Below are positions 9,255 to 21,533 of a DNA stretch of 59,481 nt, piece after piece. Position numbers and translations under genes: made by a program. The notes beneath the pieces are model-generated. The model was not told where the DNA came from. It saw only the letters and a program-made list of their open reading frames with translations, and did not search any database. The DNA is taken from positions 4,505,001 to 4,564,481 of the forward strand of contig NZ_CP031167.1 in assembly GCF_004346925.1 (NCBI RefSeq), given 5' to 3'. Source of the DNA: Stenotrophomonas sp. ASS1. GTDB lineage: Bacteria; Pseudomonadota; Gammaproteobacteria; Xanthomonadales; Xanthomonadaceae. Position 1 is the stretch's first letter; every line of letters starts with the position of its first letter.

Positions 9255-9324
9255 TTGCCGGCCAGCGGCCGGCACTACCGGGTCATGAACCCCGCCCATG
9301 GGTAGTGCCGGCCGCTGGCCGGCA
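9255..9324. repeat. Inverted pair of GTAG-type REP (SMAG-like) palindromes
   Basis: Two copies of a GTAG-headed palindrome face each other: 9255-9278 ends in CACTAC and 9302-9324 starts with GTAGTG, each with a GCCGGCC/GGCCGGC stem. The pair forms a larger fold-back between the convergent TSUP and condensin genes, where it could also serve as a terminator for both. Confidence 0.9.
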
Positions 9325-9344
9325 TTCCCATTCAATCGGCCGGG

Positions 9345-12300
9345 TCAGGCCTCCGCTTCTTCCGGTTCGTTGGCCTGCTGGCGGCTGCGCTCGGGCAGCT
9401 TCAGGCGCTTGCCTTCTTCGTCGTACTCGATCAGCAGCACGCCGGAGTCGTGACGGCCGCTGATTTCGACGAAGCAGGCACCGCCGATGAACGGTTCCAG
9501 CGTCATCACCGACTTCAGCGGGGTGGCCACCACCATCTGGAAGCCGAAGTTGTCGAAGATGTTCATCGCCAGTGCGGTGAACTCGTTGTCGGCCTTGTCG
9601 AAGGCTTCGTCAAGCACGACCGCGGCGTAACTGGGCAGCTGGCTGTCGGCACCGCCGAGCTGGTAGCGCAGCGCTGCCGCCAGGCAGGTGGTAGCCAGCT
9701 TCTGGCGCTGGCCGCCGGACTTGCCGGCGCCGCTGCGGTAGATCTCGACCTGCTGGCGCGTTTCCGCATCCAGCTCGACGCCGATGAACTCCACGTGCAT
9801 GCGCACGTCCAGCACCAGTTCGCGCCAGCGCTTGTCTTCGCCTTCCTGTGAACCCAGGCGGTTGACCAGCTGGCGCAGCACGGTGAACTGCGATTCGGCC
9901 AGCTCGCGCTGCTCGGTCTGCTGCTGCGACAGCACCTCGCGCAGCTGCAGGTGGAACTCACCGACTTCCGGCAGGCGGCGGTCGCTCAGTTCAATGGTCA
10001 GCAGCGTGCCACGGTTGAACGGCACCTGTTCCAGGCTGGCGTTCACCTCGTCCAGGCGCTGGCCGATCGACTTGCGGGCCTCGGCGCTGTGGCGCTGCAG
10101 GGCCAGCAGGTTGTTCTTGCTCTGGTTCTGCAACAGATCGAAGAAGCGCTCTTCGTGCTGCGGCAGGCCGTCGCGCTCCAGGCGTTCGAGGCGGGCGAGG
10201 AAGTCCTCGGCCGAGGCCACCGAGACGGTGAAGTCGCCCGATTCCTCCGGCCACTGCTGGATGAAGCGACGGAAGCAGCCGATCAGCTGGTTCTCGATGC
10301 GGTTGAGGTCCTGCTGCGAGGACGACAGCTGCTCGTTCAGCGCGTTGCTGACCTGGCGCATGTGCGCTTCCAGCGTTTCCAGGCTGAGCGGGCCCTGCTC
10401 CTGCAGGCGCTCGGCAAGGCCGGCTTCCTGCTCCTGGGCCAGGCTCGGCAGCACCAGCGCACGGCTCTGCTGGCGCGCGCGGTCCAGGCGGTCGCGTTCC
10501 TTGACCAGCTGCCCGCGCTCGACGCGGACGTCTTCATAGGTGCGGCGGGCCTGCTCGATGTCGGCGCGCACGGCGTCGATCTGCTTGGCCAGCTTGGCGA
10601 GGTCGGCGTTGCCTTCACGCAGGTCGCGCAGCGTCGCTTCGATATCGCTCAGGCGCTGCTGCGGGGCAGCGATGTCGATCTCGTTCCAGCTGATGCTGAC
10701 CAGCTCGTGGCAGGCCAGGCGGCGCTCATTGTCGCGGTCGCGCTGGCCGCGCAGGCGTGCGATGTCGGTCTCGCAGCTGGCGATGCGCTTGGCCAGTTCC
10801 TGTGCTTCGCGCTCGAAGGCGCCCACCTTGTCGTGGTTGTTGAAGCCGAGGATCCAGCGACGGCGGTCGCCCACCGCACTGCGGTCGTCCTTCTCGAAGC
10901 GGTCGCCCGGATGCTTGACCTGGCCTTCGCGGGTGATGCCGCGGTCGACGTTGCGCAGCTGCTTGGCATCCACGCACTCGTAGTCGAAGCGCTTGCCGAG
11001 CTCGCGCCGCAGCCAGCTTTCGAACACATGCTCGCGCAGCTCCAGCTTGTGCAGCAGCGACTTCGCCGACGGCTCGCGCGCGAACGCATCATCGTTGCGG
11101 CGCACGCGGTAGTAGGTGAAGCGCATGCCCAGGTGGGTACGGTTCACCCACTCGGCGACGTCGTTGTAGTGCTTGTCATCGACCAGCAGCGACAGCGCGA
11201 AGCCGCCCAGCACACGTTCGATGGCGCCCTGCCAGCCCTGCTCTTCCGAGCGGACCTGGATCAGCTCGCCGACGAACGGCAGCGCCGCTTCGGCGATGCC
11301 GGTTTCCTCGGCCAGGCGCGCGCGCAGCTTCTGCATCGGCGCCGGAATGTTGGACGGCGTGCGCTGCATCGCTTCGAGTTCGCTGCGCACTTCACTGAAG
11401 CGGCGCTCGTCGTCGCGCTTGCCGCCGAGGCGATCGCTGATCGCATCGTCCAGTGCCGCCGAGGCACGCTGGCGGTCCTGCAGTTCGTTCTGCGCGCGCT
11501 CGACCAGCTCGGCGAAACCATGGGCATCGTCGGGCAGTTCGGCCTGCAGCTGCTGTGCCGCCTCCTGGGCCTGGTCACGCTTGGCCTTGCGGCGGTCGCG
11601 CTCGGCTTCGGCGCGGCCCTGCTCGCGCTCCAGTTCCTCGATACGCTCACCGCCCTGCTGGCGGCGCTGCAGTTCCAGTTCGGCCAGGCGCTCGGTGTGG
11701 TTGTCGAGCGCGGCGCGGCGCTGGGCCTCTTCGCCGAGCAGGCCACGGTCACGCACGTCCATCTCGCGCAGGCGCGCTTCGATCAGCGCCTGGCGGCGGC
11801 TTTCGCGGAAGCTGTCGACGCCGAGCTTCAGCGCTTCGTCGTCGCCGCGCTGGCGGTGCATTTCCTTCAGGTCGTTGTAGTAGGCGCGTGCCGGAAGCAG
11901 GGTTTCCACCTGGCGGCGCGCGGTGACCACGGCCTGGTGCGCGCCATCGAGCTCGGCGAAGTCGCTGACCAGGCGCTCGGCGGCGTCGAAGGTCTTCGGC
12001 GTGTCGAGCATGAAGTCGCGCAGGAAGACGTTGAGGTCGCCCAGGTTCTTCGCCGACTGCGTCTTGTGCAGCAGGCGCAGCGCCATTTCGTTGTCGATAC
12101 CGAGCAGGTCGCGGAAGCGCTCGGCGTAGCCGGAGAAGGTGTCGAAGTGGTGCAGGTCGGACAGCTTCTGCTTGAGCTTGCGCAGGTCCAGGTCGAAGCC
12201 GCCGAGATCCTTGGCGATGTCGAACGGACGCTCGGCGATCATGTAGTGCTTGCGCACGTCGCCGGCCGAGGTGCCGTTGCCGGAGATCCACAGCAGGCGC

Positions 12301-12725
12301 ACCAGGCTGACCACGCGGCCATCGCCGGCGCGGTACTCCAGCACCAGTGCGGTCCAGGTCGCGCCCTTGCGCAGGTACTGGGTAGCGATTTCGCCGGTGC
12401 CGCTGTCCTGCTGGTCAGCCCACGCGCCACGCACGTAGGACACCAGGTTGCGGTCGCGGCCGCTGCGCTCGGCTTCACGCGCGGCGGCGTTGAAGTCGAC
12501 GATGGCCGGCGGCGTCAGCAGCGCGGACATGGCATCGAGCAGGGTCGACTTGCCCGAGCCGGAACGGCCGACGAACAGGAAGCCGCGCTCGGCGATCGGC
12601 ACTTCGGTCAGGCCGTTGAAGGTGCCCCAGTTGTGCACCTGCAGGCGGCGCATGCGGAACTGCTGCAGGCGCGGGTCCGGCAGGCCTTCGTTGAACAGTG
12701 CGGGAGTGTGCTTGGAGATAGCCAT
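9345..12725 (-). CDS. mksB: MukB-like SMC ATPase of an MksBEF/Wadjet-type condensin (JetC-like)
   Basis: The motor subunit of a bacterial condensin: it binds ATP, dimerises through head domains and is expected to extrude DNA loops. The 1126 residues carry Walker A GRSGSGKST at 53-61 near the N terminus and a long Gln/Arg/Glu-rich coiled coil through the middle, interrupted by a hinge-like segment. The C-terminal head has the ABC signature AGKSGGQRQK, Walker B AAVVLDEAFDKAD and MVVATPLKSV. The protein is shorter than E. coli MukB and matches the MksB/JetC size class. It is the last gene of a three-gene set, 16 bases after the MksE-like gene. No JetD/MksG-like gene follows: the next gene is a convergent transporter. 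Cytoplasmic, nucleoid-associated. Confidence 0.88.
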   Translation of the reverse strand: MAISKHTPALFNEGLPDPRLQQFRMRRLQVHNWGTFNGLTEVPIAERGFLFVGRSGSGKSTLLDAMSALLTPPAIVDFNAAAREAERSGRDRNLVSYVRGAWADQQDSGTGEIATQYLRKGATWTALVLEYRAGDGRVVSLVRLLWISGNGTSAGDVRKHYMIAERPFDIAKDLGGFDLDLRKLKQKLSDLHHFDTFSGYAERFRDLLGIDNEMALRLLHKTQSAKNLGDLNVFLRDFMLDTPKTFDAAERLVSDFAELDGAHQAVVTARRQVETLLPARAYYNDLKEMHRQRGDDEALKLGVDSFRESRRQALIEARLREMDVRDRGLLGEEAQRRAALDNHTERLAELELQRRQQGGERIEELEREQGRAEAERDRRKAKRDQAQEAAQQLQAELPDDAHGFAELVERAQNELQDRQRASAALDDAISDRLGGKRDDERRFSEVRSELEAMQRTPSNIPAPMQKLRARLAEETGIAEAALPFVGELIQVRSEEQGWQGAIERVLGGFALSLLVDDKHYNDVAEWVNRTHLGMRFTYYRVRRNDDAFAREPSAKSLLHKLELREHVFESWLRRELGKRFDYECVDAKQLRNVDRGITREGQVKHPGDRFEKDDRSAVGDRRRWILGFNNHDKVGAFEREAQELAKRIASCETDIARLRGQRDRDNERRLACHELVSISWNEIDIAAPQQRLSDIEATLRDLREGNADLAKLAKQIDAVRADIEQARRTYEDVRVERGQLVKERDRLDRARQQSRALVLPSLAQEQEAGLAERLQEQGPLSLETLEAHMRQVSNALNEQLSSSQQDLNRIENQLIGCFRRFIQQWPEESGDFTVSVASAEDFLARLERLERDGLPQHEERFFDLLQNQSKNNLLALQRHSAEARKSIGQRLDEVNASLEQVPFNRGTLLTIELSDRRLPEVGEFHLQLREVLSQQQTEQRELAESQFTVLRQLVNRLGSQEGEDKRWRELVLDVRMHVEFIGVELDAETRQQVEIYRSGAGKSGGQRQKLATTCLAAALRYQLGGADSQLPSYAAVVLDEAFDKADNEFTALAMNIFDNFGFQMVVATPLKSVMTLEPFIGGACFVEISGRHDSGVLLIEYDEEGKRLKLPERSRQQANEPEEAEA

Positions 12726-12741
12726 GCGATGGTCGGGTCTC

Positions 12742-15623
<2,882 letters not shown>

Positions 15624-15735
15624 TGCGTACAGCGTCCCGAACGGGGGGCGAGCATCGTACCCGACCGGGGGGTGGGTCGTCCTGTTGGGACGGTTCATCG
15701 GGGGGTCGTTGTTGGCGCGTCGTTGCTATCGGTCT

Positions 15736-15841
15736 GGAGGGGGAGAGGGGACTGCGCAGGACACGCCGTAAACCCGTCCCTGGGGGCTCGATGGCGCCAT
15801 CCATGGCGCCAACGGTCCTGCGCAGCCCCCTCTCCCCCTCC
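15736..15841. repeat. Large inverted repeat, 27-base arms around a conserved core (copy 1)
   Basis: Arm 15736-15762 pairs with arm 15815-15841 at 26 of 27 positions. The 52-base loop contains GTAAACCCGTCCCTGG, GGCTCGATGG and the inner palindrome TGGCGCCATCCATGGCGCC. The core resembles the loops of two other copies at 16024-16212 and 22070-22171, while the arm sequences differ completely between copies. Confidence 0.85.
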
Positions 15842-16023
15842 CTGACAGTTTCCTGCGGGCGCGGCCGGACCGCCCGAAAGCGGGGTCAAGAGCTGGGGTT
15901 CATGGCTTCGGAAGCACCACGCGCGACTGCGCGACTGCTGTGGTGGGTGCGGACCGTTGGTCCGCACTGCTTCTGCCCTTGCCTTTTAAAGAGCCAACCC
16001 TCCGCGCTCGCGGGATGTGGGAC

Positions 16024-16212
16024 GGGTGGCGGAGGGCCGGGCTGGGCAGGGCCGTGAGGCGCATGGATGCGCCGATCGAGCTTACATGGGTGAGGGCGCT
16101 TAGCTTGCGAAGCACTGCTTCGCAAGCGACCGAACGCCCAGCCGCCAGCGGCTGGGCCGGGCCCCGGAGGGTACTTGCAGCGTGCCCTGCCCCGTCCGGC
16201 CCTCCGCCACCC
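16024..16212. repeat. Large inverted repeat, 29-base arms, core in opposite orientation (copy 2)
   Basis: Arm 16024-16052 pairs with arm 16184-16212 with two mismatches. Inside lie GGCGCATGGATGCGCC at 16058-16073 followed by GATCGAGCTTAC, and GTACTTGCAGC at 16171-16181: the reverse complement of the core of the copy at 22070. About 85 extra bases split the core and carry two further hairpins (GCTTGCGAAG..CTTCGCAAGC near 16103-16126 and CCCAGCCGC..GCGGCTGGG near 16137-16155). Confidence 0.8.
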
Positions 16213-16275
16213 CAGCCGATAGCCAGCAGGCGCAACGCTTTCCTCAAAACACCCACCCATTCAGAAAAACCCATT

Positions 16276-16304
16276 GATAGGAATGAAATTAGTAGTATCC
16301 TATC
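16276..16304. promoter_or_regulatory. Probable MarR operator
   Basis: A dyad GATAGGA-N15-TCCTATC lies immediately upstream of, and up to nine bases from, the MarR ATG. It is AT-rich compared with everything around it. MarR proteins commonly bind such dyads to repress themselves and the following operon. The position overlaps the expected core promoter. Confidence 0.6.
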
Positions 16305-16312
16305 TATCTCTT

Positions 16313-16768
16313 ATGGACCGACCCCTCGACGAGCGCACCGTGCTGCAGATGCAGCTCAGCTCCGGCCTGCTGTACGCAGGGCGGCAGTGGCAGCGCCTGG
16401 CCGACAGCCGGCTCGGCAGCTACGGCATCTCCACCGCCTGCACCATGCCCCTGCTGATGATCGGCCGCTCCGGCGGTGGCATCCGCCAGGTGGCGCTGGC
16501 CCAGCAGCTGGGCATGGAGGGTCCTTCCCTGGTGCGCCTGCTGGACAAGCTGTGCGCCAGCGACCTGGTCCGCCGCGAGAGCGATGCCAGCGACCGCCGC
16601 GCCAACCTGCTGTGGCTGACCGACGCGGGACACGCGCTGGTCAGCGAGCTGGAAGACCAGTTGATCGGCCTGCGCCAGGACGTGTTCGGCGAGCTTTCCA
16701 TGGATGAACTGCACGCCGTGCTGAAGGCATGGCGCCTGCTGGCCGAGGCTGCCGACCGCATCACGTAA
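16313..16768 (+). CDS. MarR-family transcriptional regulator
   Basis: A 151-residue winged-helix repressor. It shows the MarR pattern: an N-terminal dimerisation helix, HTH around IRQVALAQQLGMEGPSLVRLLDKLCASDLVRRE, the wing DRRANLLWLTDAG, and a C-terminal helix. Ligands are usually phenolic or other toxic compounds. ATG at 16313 lacks a clear ribosome site. An alternative ATG at 16283 would place the dyad inside the coding region, so the shorter start is preferred. It heads the efflux operon on the same strand and is its likely regulator. Confidence 0.85.
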   Translation: MDRPLDERTVLQMQLSSGLLYAGRQWQRLADSRLGSYGISTACTMPLLMIGRSGGGIRQVALAQQLGMEGPSLVRLLDKLCASDLVRRESDASDRRANLLWLTDAGHALVSELEDQLIGLRQDVFGELSMDELHAVLKAWRLLAEAADRIT

Positions 16769-16876
16769 GACCGCTGCCCCCGAATACCGCCGCTGCCGTG
16801 CACACGCCAGCGGCTTTTGCCCGTTGCTGTTGTTTCGTTGTTCCTCCCCTCCCCCACCTCGCCCCCGCCCCTACCG

Positions 16877-17086
16877 ATGCCCGGTGAATTCAGTCTCCAC
16901 GGAGTGTTCGTCCCGACCCTGCTCGGGTTGATGTTGTTGGCCTATCTGGTCAACAGCGGCCTGCACGCGCTGCTGCAGCGTGCCGGCGCCTATCGCCATG
17001 TATGGCACCCGGCGCTGTTCAACCTGGCGCTGTACGGAATCGTGCTGGGCCTGCTGTTCCACCTCCTGCGTTGGATGCAATCGTGA
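16877..17086 (+). CDS. AaeX-like small inner-membrane protein (DUF1656)
   Basis: A 69-residue protein with two hydrophobic helices (FVPTLLGLMLLAYLV and LFNLALYGIVLGLLFHLL), typical of DUF1656 proteins encoded just ahead of AaeA-type membrane-fusion proteins. The role is unknown, probably accessory to the pump. Its stop overlaps the GTG start of the next gene by four bases. ATG at 16877 is preferred over the upstream GTG because the leader is Pro/Ser-rich and unlike the family. Confidence 0.85.
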   Translation: MPGEFSLHGVFVPTLLGLMLLAYLVNSGLHALLQRAGAYRHVWHPALFNLALYGIVLGLLFHLLRWMQS

Positions 17087-18000
17087 ACAAGATCGTGAAG
17101 AAGACCCTGCCGGTGCTGCTCACCAGCGCAGCCGTGATCGTCGCCCTGCTGGTGCTGCGCCAGCTGTGGGTCTATTACATGGATGAGCCGTGGACCCGCG
17201 ATGCCCATGTCGGCGCCGACGTGGTGCAGGTGGCGCCGGACGTATCCGGGCTGGTGGAAACGGTGCAGGTGGCCGACAACCAGGCGGTGAAGAAGGGCGA
17301 CCTGCTGTTCGTGGTCGACCGTGCCCGTTACCGCATCGCGCTGGAGCAGGCCAAGGCCAGCCTGGGCGAGCGCCAGGCCTCGGTGGCACAGCTGCGCCGC
17401 GAGATCGGCCGTGACCGCAGCCTGCAGGACCTGGTCGCCGCCGAGGACGCCGAAGTGCGCCGCGCCAAGCTGCAGGCCGCACAGGCCGCGCTGGCCACCG
17501 CACAGGCGGCGGTCGACCTGGCCGAGCTCAACCTGGGGCGCACCGAGGTGCGCGCACCGGCCGATGGCCGGGTCAACGACCGCACCATGCGCGTGGGCGA
17601 CTACGTGGTGGCCGGCAAGCCGGTGCTGGCGCTGCTGGATACCGGCTCGTTCCGCATCGATGGCTATTTCGAGGAAACCCGCCTGCGTGGCGTGGCCCCG
17701 GGACAAGCCGTGGACATCCGCCTGATGGGCGAATCGACCCCGCTGCGTGGCCATGTCGAAAGCATCGCCGCCGGCATCGAGGACCGTTACCGCAGCAATG
17801 GCAGCACCCTGCTGCCGAACGTGACCCCGGCCTTCGACTGGGTGCGCCTGGCCCAGCGCATCCCGGTGCGCATCGCCATCGACGAGGTGCCCAAGGGCGT
17901 GGAACTGATCGCCGGCCGCACCGCCACCGTAACCGTGGACACCGGCCGCCACCCGCACAACGACAAGGCCGGCACCGCGCCGACACAGGCGGGCCTGTGA
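17083..18000 (+). CDS. AaeA-like membrane-fusion (HlyD-family) efflux protein
   Basis: The periplasmic adaptor of a tripartite pump. The 305 residues have an N-terminal membrane anchor (residues 8-26), the family signature DEPWTRDAHVGADVVQVAPD, a lipoyl half-motif DVSGLVETVQVADNQAVKKGDLLFVVD, a helical hairpin rich in Ala/Gln/Arg (90-155), a second lipoyl half (TEVRAPADGRVND) and a beta-barrel domain. It starts at GTG 17083 (overlap GTGA with the previous gene) and ends overlapping the next gene by four bases. In E. coli AaeA works with AaeB on aromatic carboxylic acids; the substrate here is unknown. Confidence 0.9.
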   Translation: MNKIVKKTLPVLLTSAAVIVALLVLRQLWVYYMDEPWTRDAHVGADVVQVAPDVSGLVETVQVADNQAVKKGDLLFVVDRARYRIALEQAKASLGERQASVAQLRREIGRDRSLQDLVAAEDAEVRRAKLQAAQAALATAQAAVDLAELNLGRTEVRAPADGRVNDRTMRVGDYVVAGKPVLALLDTGSFRIDGYFEETRLRGVAPGQAVDIRLMGESTPLRGHVESIAAGIEDRYRSNGSTLLPNVTPAFDWVRLAQRIPVRIAIDEVPKGVELIAGRTATVTVDTGRHPHNDKAGTAPTQAGL

Positions 18001-19457
18001 ACGCCGCCCTGCCCCGTCTCGGCCTGATCGTCGCGCTGGCCAGCCTGGCCGCGTGCAGGACCGTCGGCCCGGACTATGCATTGCCGGAAGGTTCGGCGTT
18101 CAAGCGCCCGCAGGCCAATGCCGCCTTCATCGATACCCAGAACCCGCAGATCGCCGCCAACCAGGCGCTGCCCGACCGCTGGTGGTCGCTGTACAACGAC
18201 CCGGTACTGGAAGGCCTGATCACCCAGGCGCTGCGCGACAACGTGGAACTGAAGGCCGCCGATGCGCACCTGCGCCGCGCGGCGGCGGTGTATGAGCAGG
18301 CGCTGGATGCCGGTGGCTTCGAGTACGAGGCCGAGGCCGGCGTCAGCCGTGCACAGCTGTCGGCCGAATCGTTCCTGCAGGAGCACGAGCTGCCGGTGAT
18401 CAACCTGGCCGATGGCAAGTTCGCGGTCAGCTACCAGTTCGACCTGTTCGGCAAGCTCAAGCGCGGCGCCGAAGCGGCCCGTGCCGACGAGCAGTCGGTC
18501 GCCGCGGCACGCGATCTGGCCCAGGTCAGCGTGGTCGCGCAGGTGGCCGACAGCTATCTGGAAATCTGCCACGCCAACCACGAGCTGCACGTGGCCGAGC
18601 ATTCGCTGCAGCTGCAGCAGCGCAGCCGTACGGTCACCGAGCGCCTGATCGCGGCCGGCCGTGGCACGCCGCCGGAGCTGGCCCGCGCCAATGCTCAGGT
18701 CGCTCTGCTGGAAGCTGCATTGCCGCCCCTGCAGGCACAACGCTCGGCCGCTGCCTATTCGCTGGCTGCACTGCTGGGGCAGACCCCCGGGCAGCTGCCG
18801 GCCGGGGTGATCGACTGTGCGCATGCCCCCGGCCTGGCGCAGCCGCTGCCGGTCGGTGATGGCCGCGCGCTGCTGCAGCGCCGCCCGGACGTGCGCCAGG
18901 CCGAGCGCAAGCTGGCTTCGGCCACGGCACGGATTGGCGTCGCCACTGCCGAGCTGTACCCGGACATCCGCCTGGGTGCCTCGCTCGGTGCCGCCGGCCT
19001 GCTGGAAGACTTCGGCACGCCGATGACCCAGCAGTGGTCGATCGGCCCGCTGATCTCGTGGACGCTGCCGTCCTCGGGCACCCACGCGCGCATCCACGCC
19101 GCCGAAGCCGGTGCTGATGCCGCGCTGGCCGAGTTTGACCACACCGTGCTGCAGGCGCTGCGCGAGACCCAGACCGCGCTGGACCGCTATGCGCAGGACC
19201 TGCGCCGGCTGCAGTCGCTGCGCATCGCGCAGGAGCAGGCCGCACTAGCCGCCGAGCAGAACCGCCGGCTGTACCAGGGCGGCCGCACGCCGTACCTGTC
19301 CAGCCTGGATGCCGACCGCAGCCTGGCCACCAGCGATGCCACCCTGGCCGCCGCCGAAGCGCAGGTCTCGCGCGACCAGATCCACCTGTTCCTGGTGCTG
19401 GGTGGTGGCTGGCAGGCCAGCGCCGCCGCGCCCAACGCCTCGACCGCAGCGAAGTAA
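17997..19457 (+). CDS. Outer-membrane efflux lipoprotein (NodT/OprM family)
   Basis: The outer-membrane channel of the tripartite pump. The 486 residues begin with a lipoprotein signal whose lipobox LAAC places the modified Cys at 20. The two OEP repeats follow: LPDRWWSLYNDPVLEGLITQAL in the first, and RRPDVRQAERKLASATARIGVATAELYPDI in the second. It starts at GTG 17997, overlapping the adaptor gene, and ends three bases before the FUSC permease gene. E. coli AaeAB uses TolC encoded elsewhere, so a dedicated channel in the operon is a notable difference. Confidence 0.92.
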   Translation: MNAALPRLGLIVALASLAACRTVGPDYALPEGSAFKRPQANAAFIDTQNPQIAANQALPDRWWSLYNDPVLEGLITQALRDNVELKAADAHLRRAAAVYEQALDAGGFEYEAEAGVSRAQLSAESFLQEHELPVINLADGKFAVSYQFDLFGKLKRGAEAARADEQSVAAARDLAQVSVVAQVADSYLEICHANHELHVAEHSLQLQQRSRTVTERLIAAGRGTPPELARANAQVALLEAALPPLQAQRSAAAYSLAALLGQTPGQLPAGVIDCAHAPGLAQPLPVGDGRALLQRRPDVRQAERKLASATARIGVATAELYPDIRLGASLGAAGLLEDFGTPMTQQWSIGPLISWTLPSSGTHARIHAAEAGADAALAEFDHTVLQALRETQTALDRYAQDLRRLQSLRIAQEQAALAAEQNRRLYQGGRTPYLSSLDADRSLATSDATLAAAEAQVSRDQIHLFLVLGGGWQASAAAPNASTAAK

Positions 19458-19460
19458 GCC

Positions 19461-21500
19461 ATGAACGCGCTGACCGACCGCCAGGCCTGGCTGTTCTCGA
19501 TCAAGACCTACCTGGCCGCGGTGGCCGCGCTGTACATCGCCATGGCCGGCAACCTGTCGCGCCCGTACTGGGCGATGGGCACGGTGTACATCGTCAGCCA
19601 GCCGCTGCTCGGCCCAACCCGGGCCAAGGGCGTGTACCGCATCGTCGGCACCCTGGTGGCCGGCCTGGCCACCCTGCTGGTGCTGCCGGCGCTGGTGGAG
19701 ACGCCGCTGGTGCTGAGCGCGGCAATGTCGATCTGGCTGGCCGGCTGCCTGTTCATGGCCCTGCTCAACCGCGGGCCGCGCGGCTACGCGTTCCTGCTGG
19801 CCGGCTACACCACCGCCTTCATCGGCTTCCCGGCGGTGACCTCGCCGGAAACCATCTTCGACACGGTGGTGGCACGCAGCGAGGAGATCATCCTTGGCAC
19901 GGTGGTGGCGGTGCTGTTCGCGTCGCTGCTGTTCCCGGCCTCGGTACGCCCGATGCTGCGCGCGCGCATCGGCAACTGGATGGAGGACGCTGCGCAGTGG
20001 TGCCGGCAGATCCTTGAACGTGGCCGCGCGCATGCGCCGCGCAACCGGCTGGCCGCCGACCTGGTGCAGTTCGAGGCGCTGATCGAGTTCCTGCGCCGCG
20101 ATGATCCACGCCATGCCGGTTCGGCGGTGTCGATGGAGCGCCTGCGCGAGCGCATGCTGCTGCTGTTGCCAGTGCTGTCCTCGATTGCCGACCGCCTGAG
20201 CGCGCTGCGCAGCGATGGCCAGGCCCTGCCGGAAGGACTGCCGGCACTGGTCGATGACATCCACGACTGGCTGGACGGGCCCACCAACGCCAGCGAGTAC
20301 GCCCGCCTGCGCGCGCGCATCAGCGCACTGAAGCCGCAGGTGGACCGCGACCTGCAGCACCTGCAACTGGCCAGCCTGCTGCTGCGCCTGGAGGAGCTGG
20401 TGGACCTGTGGCAGGACTGCCGTACCCTGCAGCACGCGATCGACCACGGCACCGCGCCGCTGGACCGCGCGCATTACCGCATCCGCACCGAGCGCGTGGC
20501 CGCCGACAAGCACGTCGACTACGGCATGGCGCTGTTCTCCGCGCTCAGTGCCGGCGTGGCACTTATGAGCTACTGCGTGCTGTGGATCGCGCTGGGTTGG
20601 GAGGGCGGTGGCAACGGCGCGATGATGGCTGCGGTGACCGCCGCGTTCTTCGCCGCACAGGACGATCCGGCACCGAGCATGGTGTCGTTCCTGGTGTGGG
20701 CGATGGTCGCCTCGGTGGTGGCCGGTGTGTACCTGTTCGGCGTGTTCCCGGCGGTGCACGACTTCGGCCTGCTGGCGCTGGTGCTGGCGGTGGCGTTCCT
20801 GCCGCTGGGGCTGATGCTGCACCATCCGAAGAGCGCGCTGTTCGCACTGCCGCTGACGGTGAACCTGGCCGCGCTGCTTAGCCTGCAGAACACCTACAGC
20901 GCCAACATCCAGACCTTCCTCAACTCGTCGATTGCGATGTTCATCGGCATTGGCTTTGCGGTGGTGATGACCCGCCTGTTCCGCTCGGTGGGTGCCGAGT
21001 GGACCGCACGCCGGCTGGTGCGGCAGGGCTGGACCACGCTGGCCGAGGCCGCCGAAGGCCGTGGCCAGCAGGACCGCCAGCGCTTCGCCGCACGCATGCT
21101 CGACCTGCTGGGCCTGCTCGCACCGCGCCTGGCAGCGACGCCCGAGGGCAGCGACATCGCCTCGGTGGACATGCTCAACGAGGCGCGCATCGGCCTGAAC
21201 ATCCTGCAGTTGCGTCGCGCACGGCTGGAACTGCCCGAGCGCAGCCGCGAAGCGGTCGAGCACATCCTGGAAGAAGTCGCCGTGCATTACCGCCGTCAGA
21301 TCGCCGCGCGCAAACCGATCGTGGCGGCCGAAGCGCTGCGTGAGCGGTTGGATACCTCGCTGGGCCGGGTCGGCAGCGTGGCCGCCTGCAAGGCCCGCGA
21401 TGAAGCCCTGATGGGCCTGATCGGCCTGCGCTTCGCGCTGTTCCCGGAAGCGAAGGCATTGGCGCCGGGGCTGGCGATGAGTGCGGCGACGCAGCCGTAG
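19461..21500 (+). CDS. AaeB-like FUSC-family efflux permease
   Basis: The inner-membrane component of the pump. The 679 residues have two blocks of hydrophobic helices (about 10-165 and 355-520), each with a FUSC-type pattern (RPYWAMGTVYIVSQPLLGPTRAKG; GNGAMMAAVTAAFFAAQDDPAPSM), linked and followed by helical cytoplasmic regions rich in Arg and Leu. Members export fusaric acid, hydroxybenzoates and similar aromatics. It is the last gene of the MarR-aaeX-aaeA-OMP-aaeB cluster. A hairpin repeat lies about 35 bases after the stop. Confidence 0.9.
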   Translation: MNALTDRQAWLFSIKTYLAAVAALYIAMAGNLSRPYWAMGTVYIVSQPLLGPTRAKGVYRIVGTLVAGLATLLVLPALVETPLVLSAAMSIWLAGCLFMALLNRGPRGYAFLLAGYTTAFIGFPAVTSPETIFDTVVARSEEIILGTVVAVLFASLLFPASVRPMLRARIGNWMEDAAQWCRQILERGRAHAPRNRLAADLVQFEALIEFLRRDDPRHAGSAVSMERLRERMLLLLPVLSSIADRLSALRSDGQALPEGLPALVDDIHDWLDGPTNASEYARLRARISALKPQVDRDLQHLQLASLLLRLEELVDLWQDCRTLQHAIDHGTAPLDRAHYRIRTERVAADKHVDYGMALFSALSAGVALMSYCVLWIALGWEGGGNGAMMAAVTAAFFAAQDDPAPSMVSFLVWAMVASVVAGVYLFGVFPAVHDFGLLALVLAVAFLPLGLMLHHPKSALFALPLTVNLAALLSLQNTYSANIQTFLNSSIAMFIGIGFAVVMTRLFRSVGAEWTARRLVRQGWTTLAEAAEGRGQQDRQRFAARMLDLLGLLAPRLAATPEGSDIASVDMLNEARIGLNILQLRRARLELPERSREAVEHILEEVAVHYRRQIAARKPIVAAEALRERLDTSLGRVGSVAACKARDEALMGLIGLRFALFPEAKALAPGLAMSAATQP

Positions 21501-21533
21501 CGCGATACCCTGTGCGTCCACAGACTCCGCGCC

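Larger units (their letters stand above)
15624..16275. other. Non-coding 650-base region dominated by giant inverted repeats
   Basis: No reading frame here looks like a gene. The region holds two long fold-back structures (15736-15841 and 16024-16212), described separately, and the promoter side of the MarR gene. Between them (15842-16020) no gene or signal is apparent. Confidence 0.8.

Noticed and set aside
16283..16312. Upstream ATG as the start of the MarR gene
   Set aside because: It would put most of the operator dyad inside the gene and adds residues unlike MarR proteins; the AGGA before it is only one base away, too close to act.
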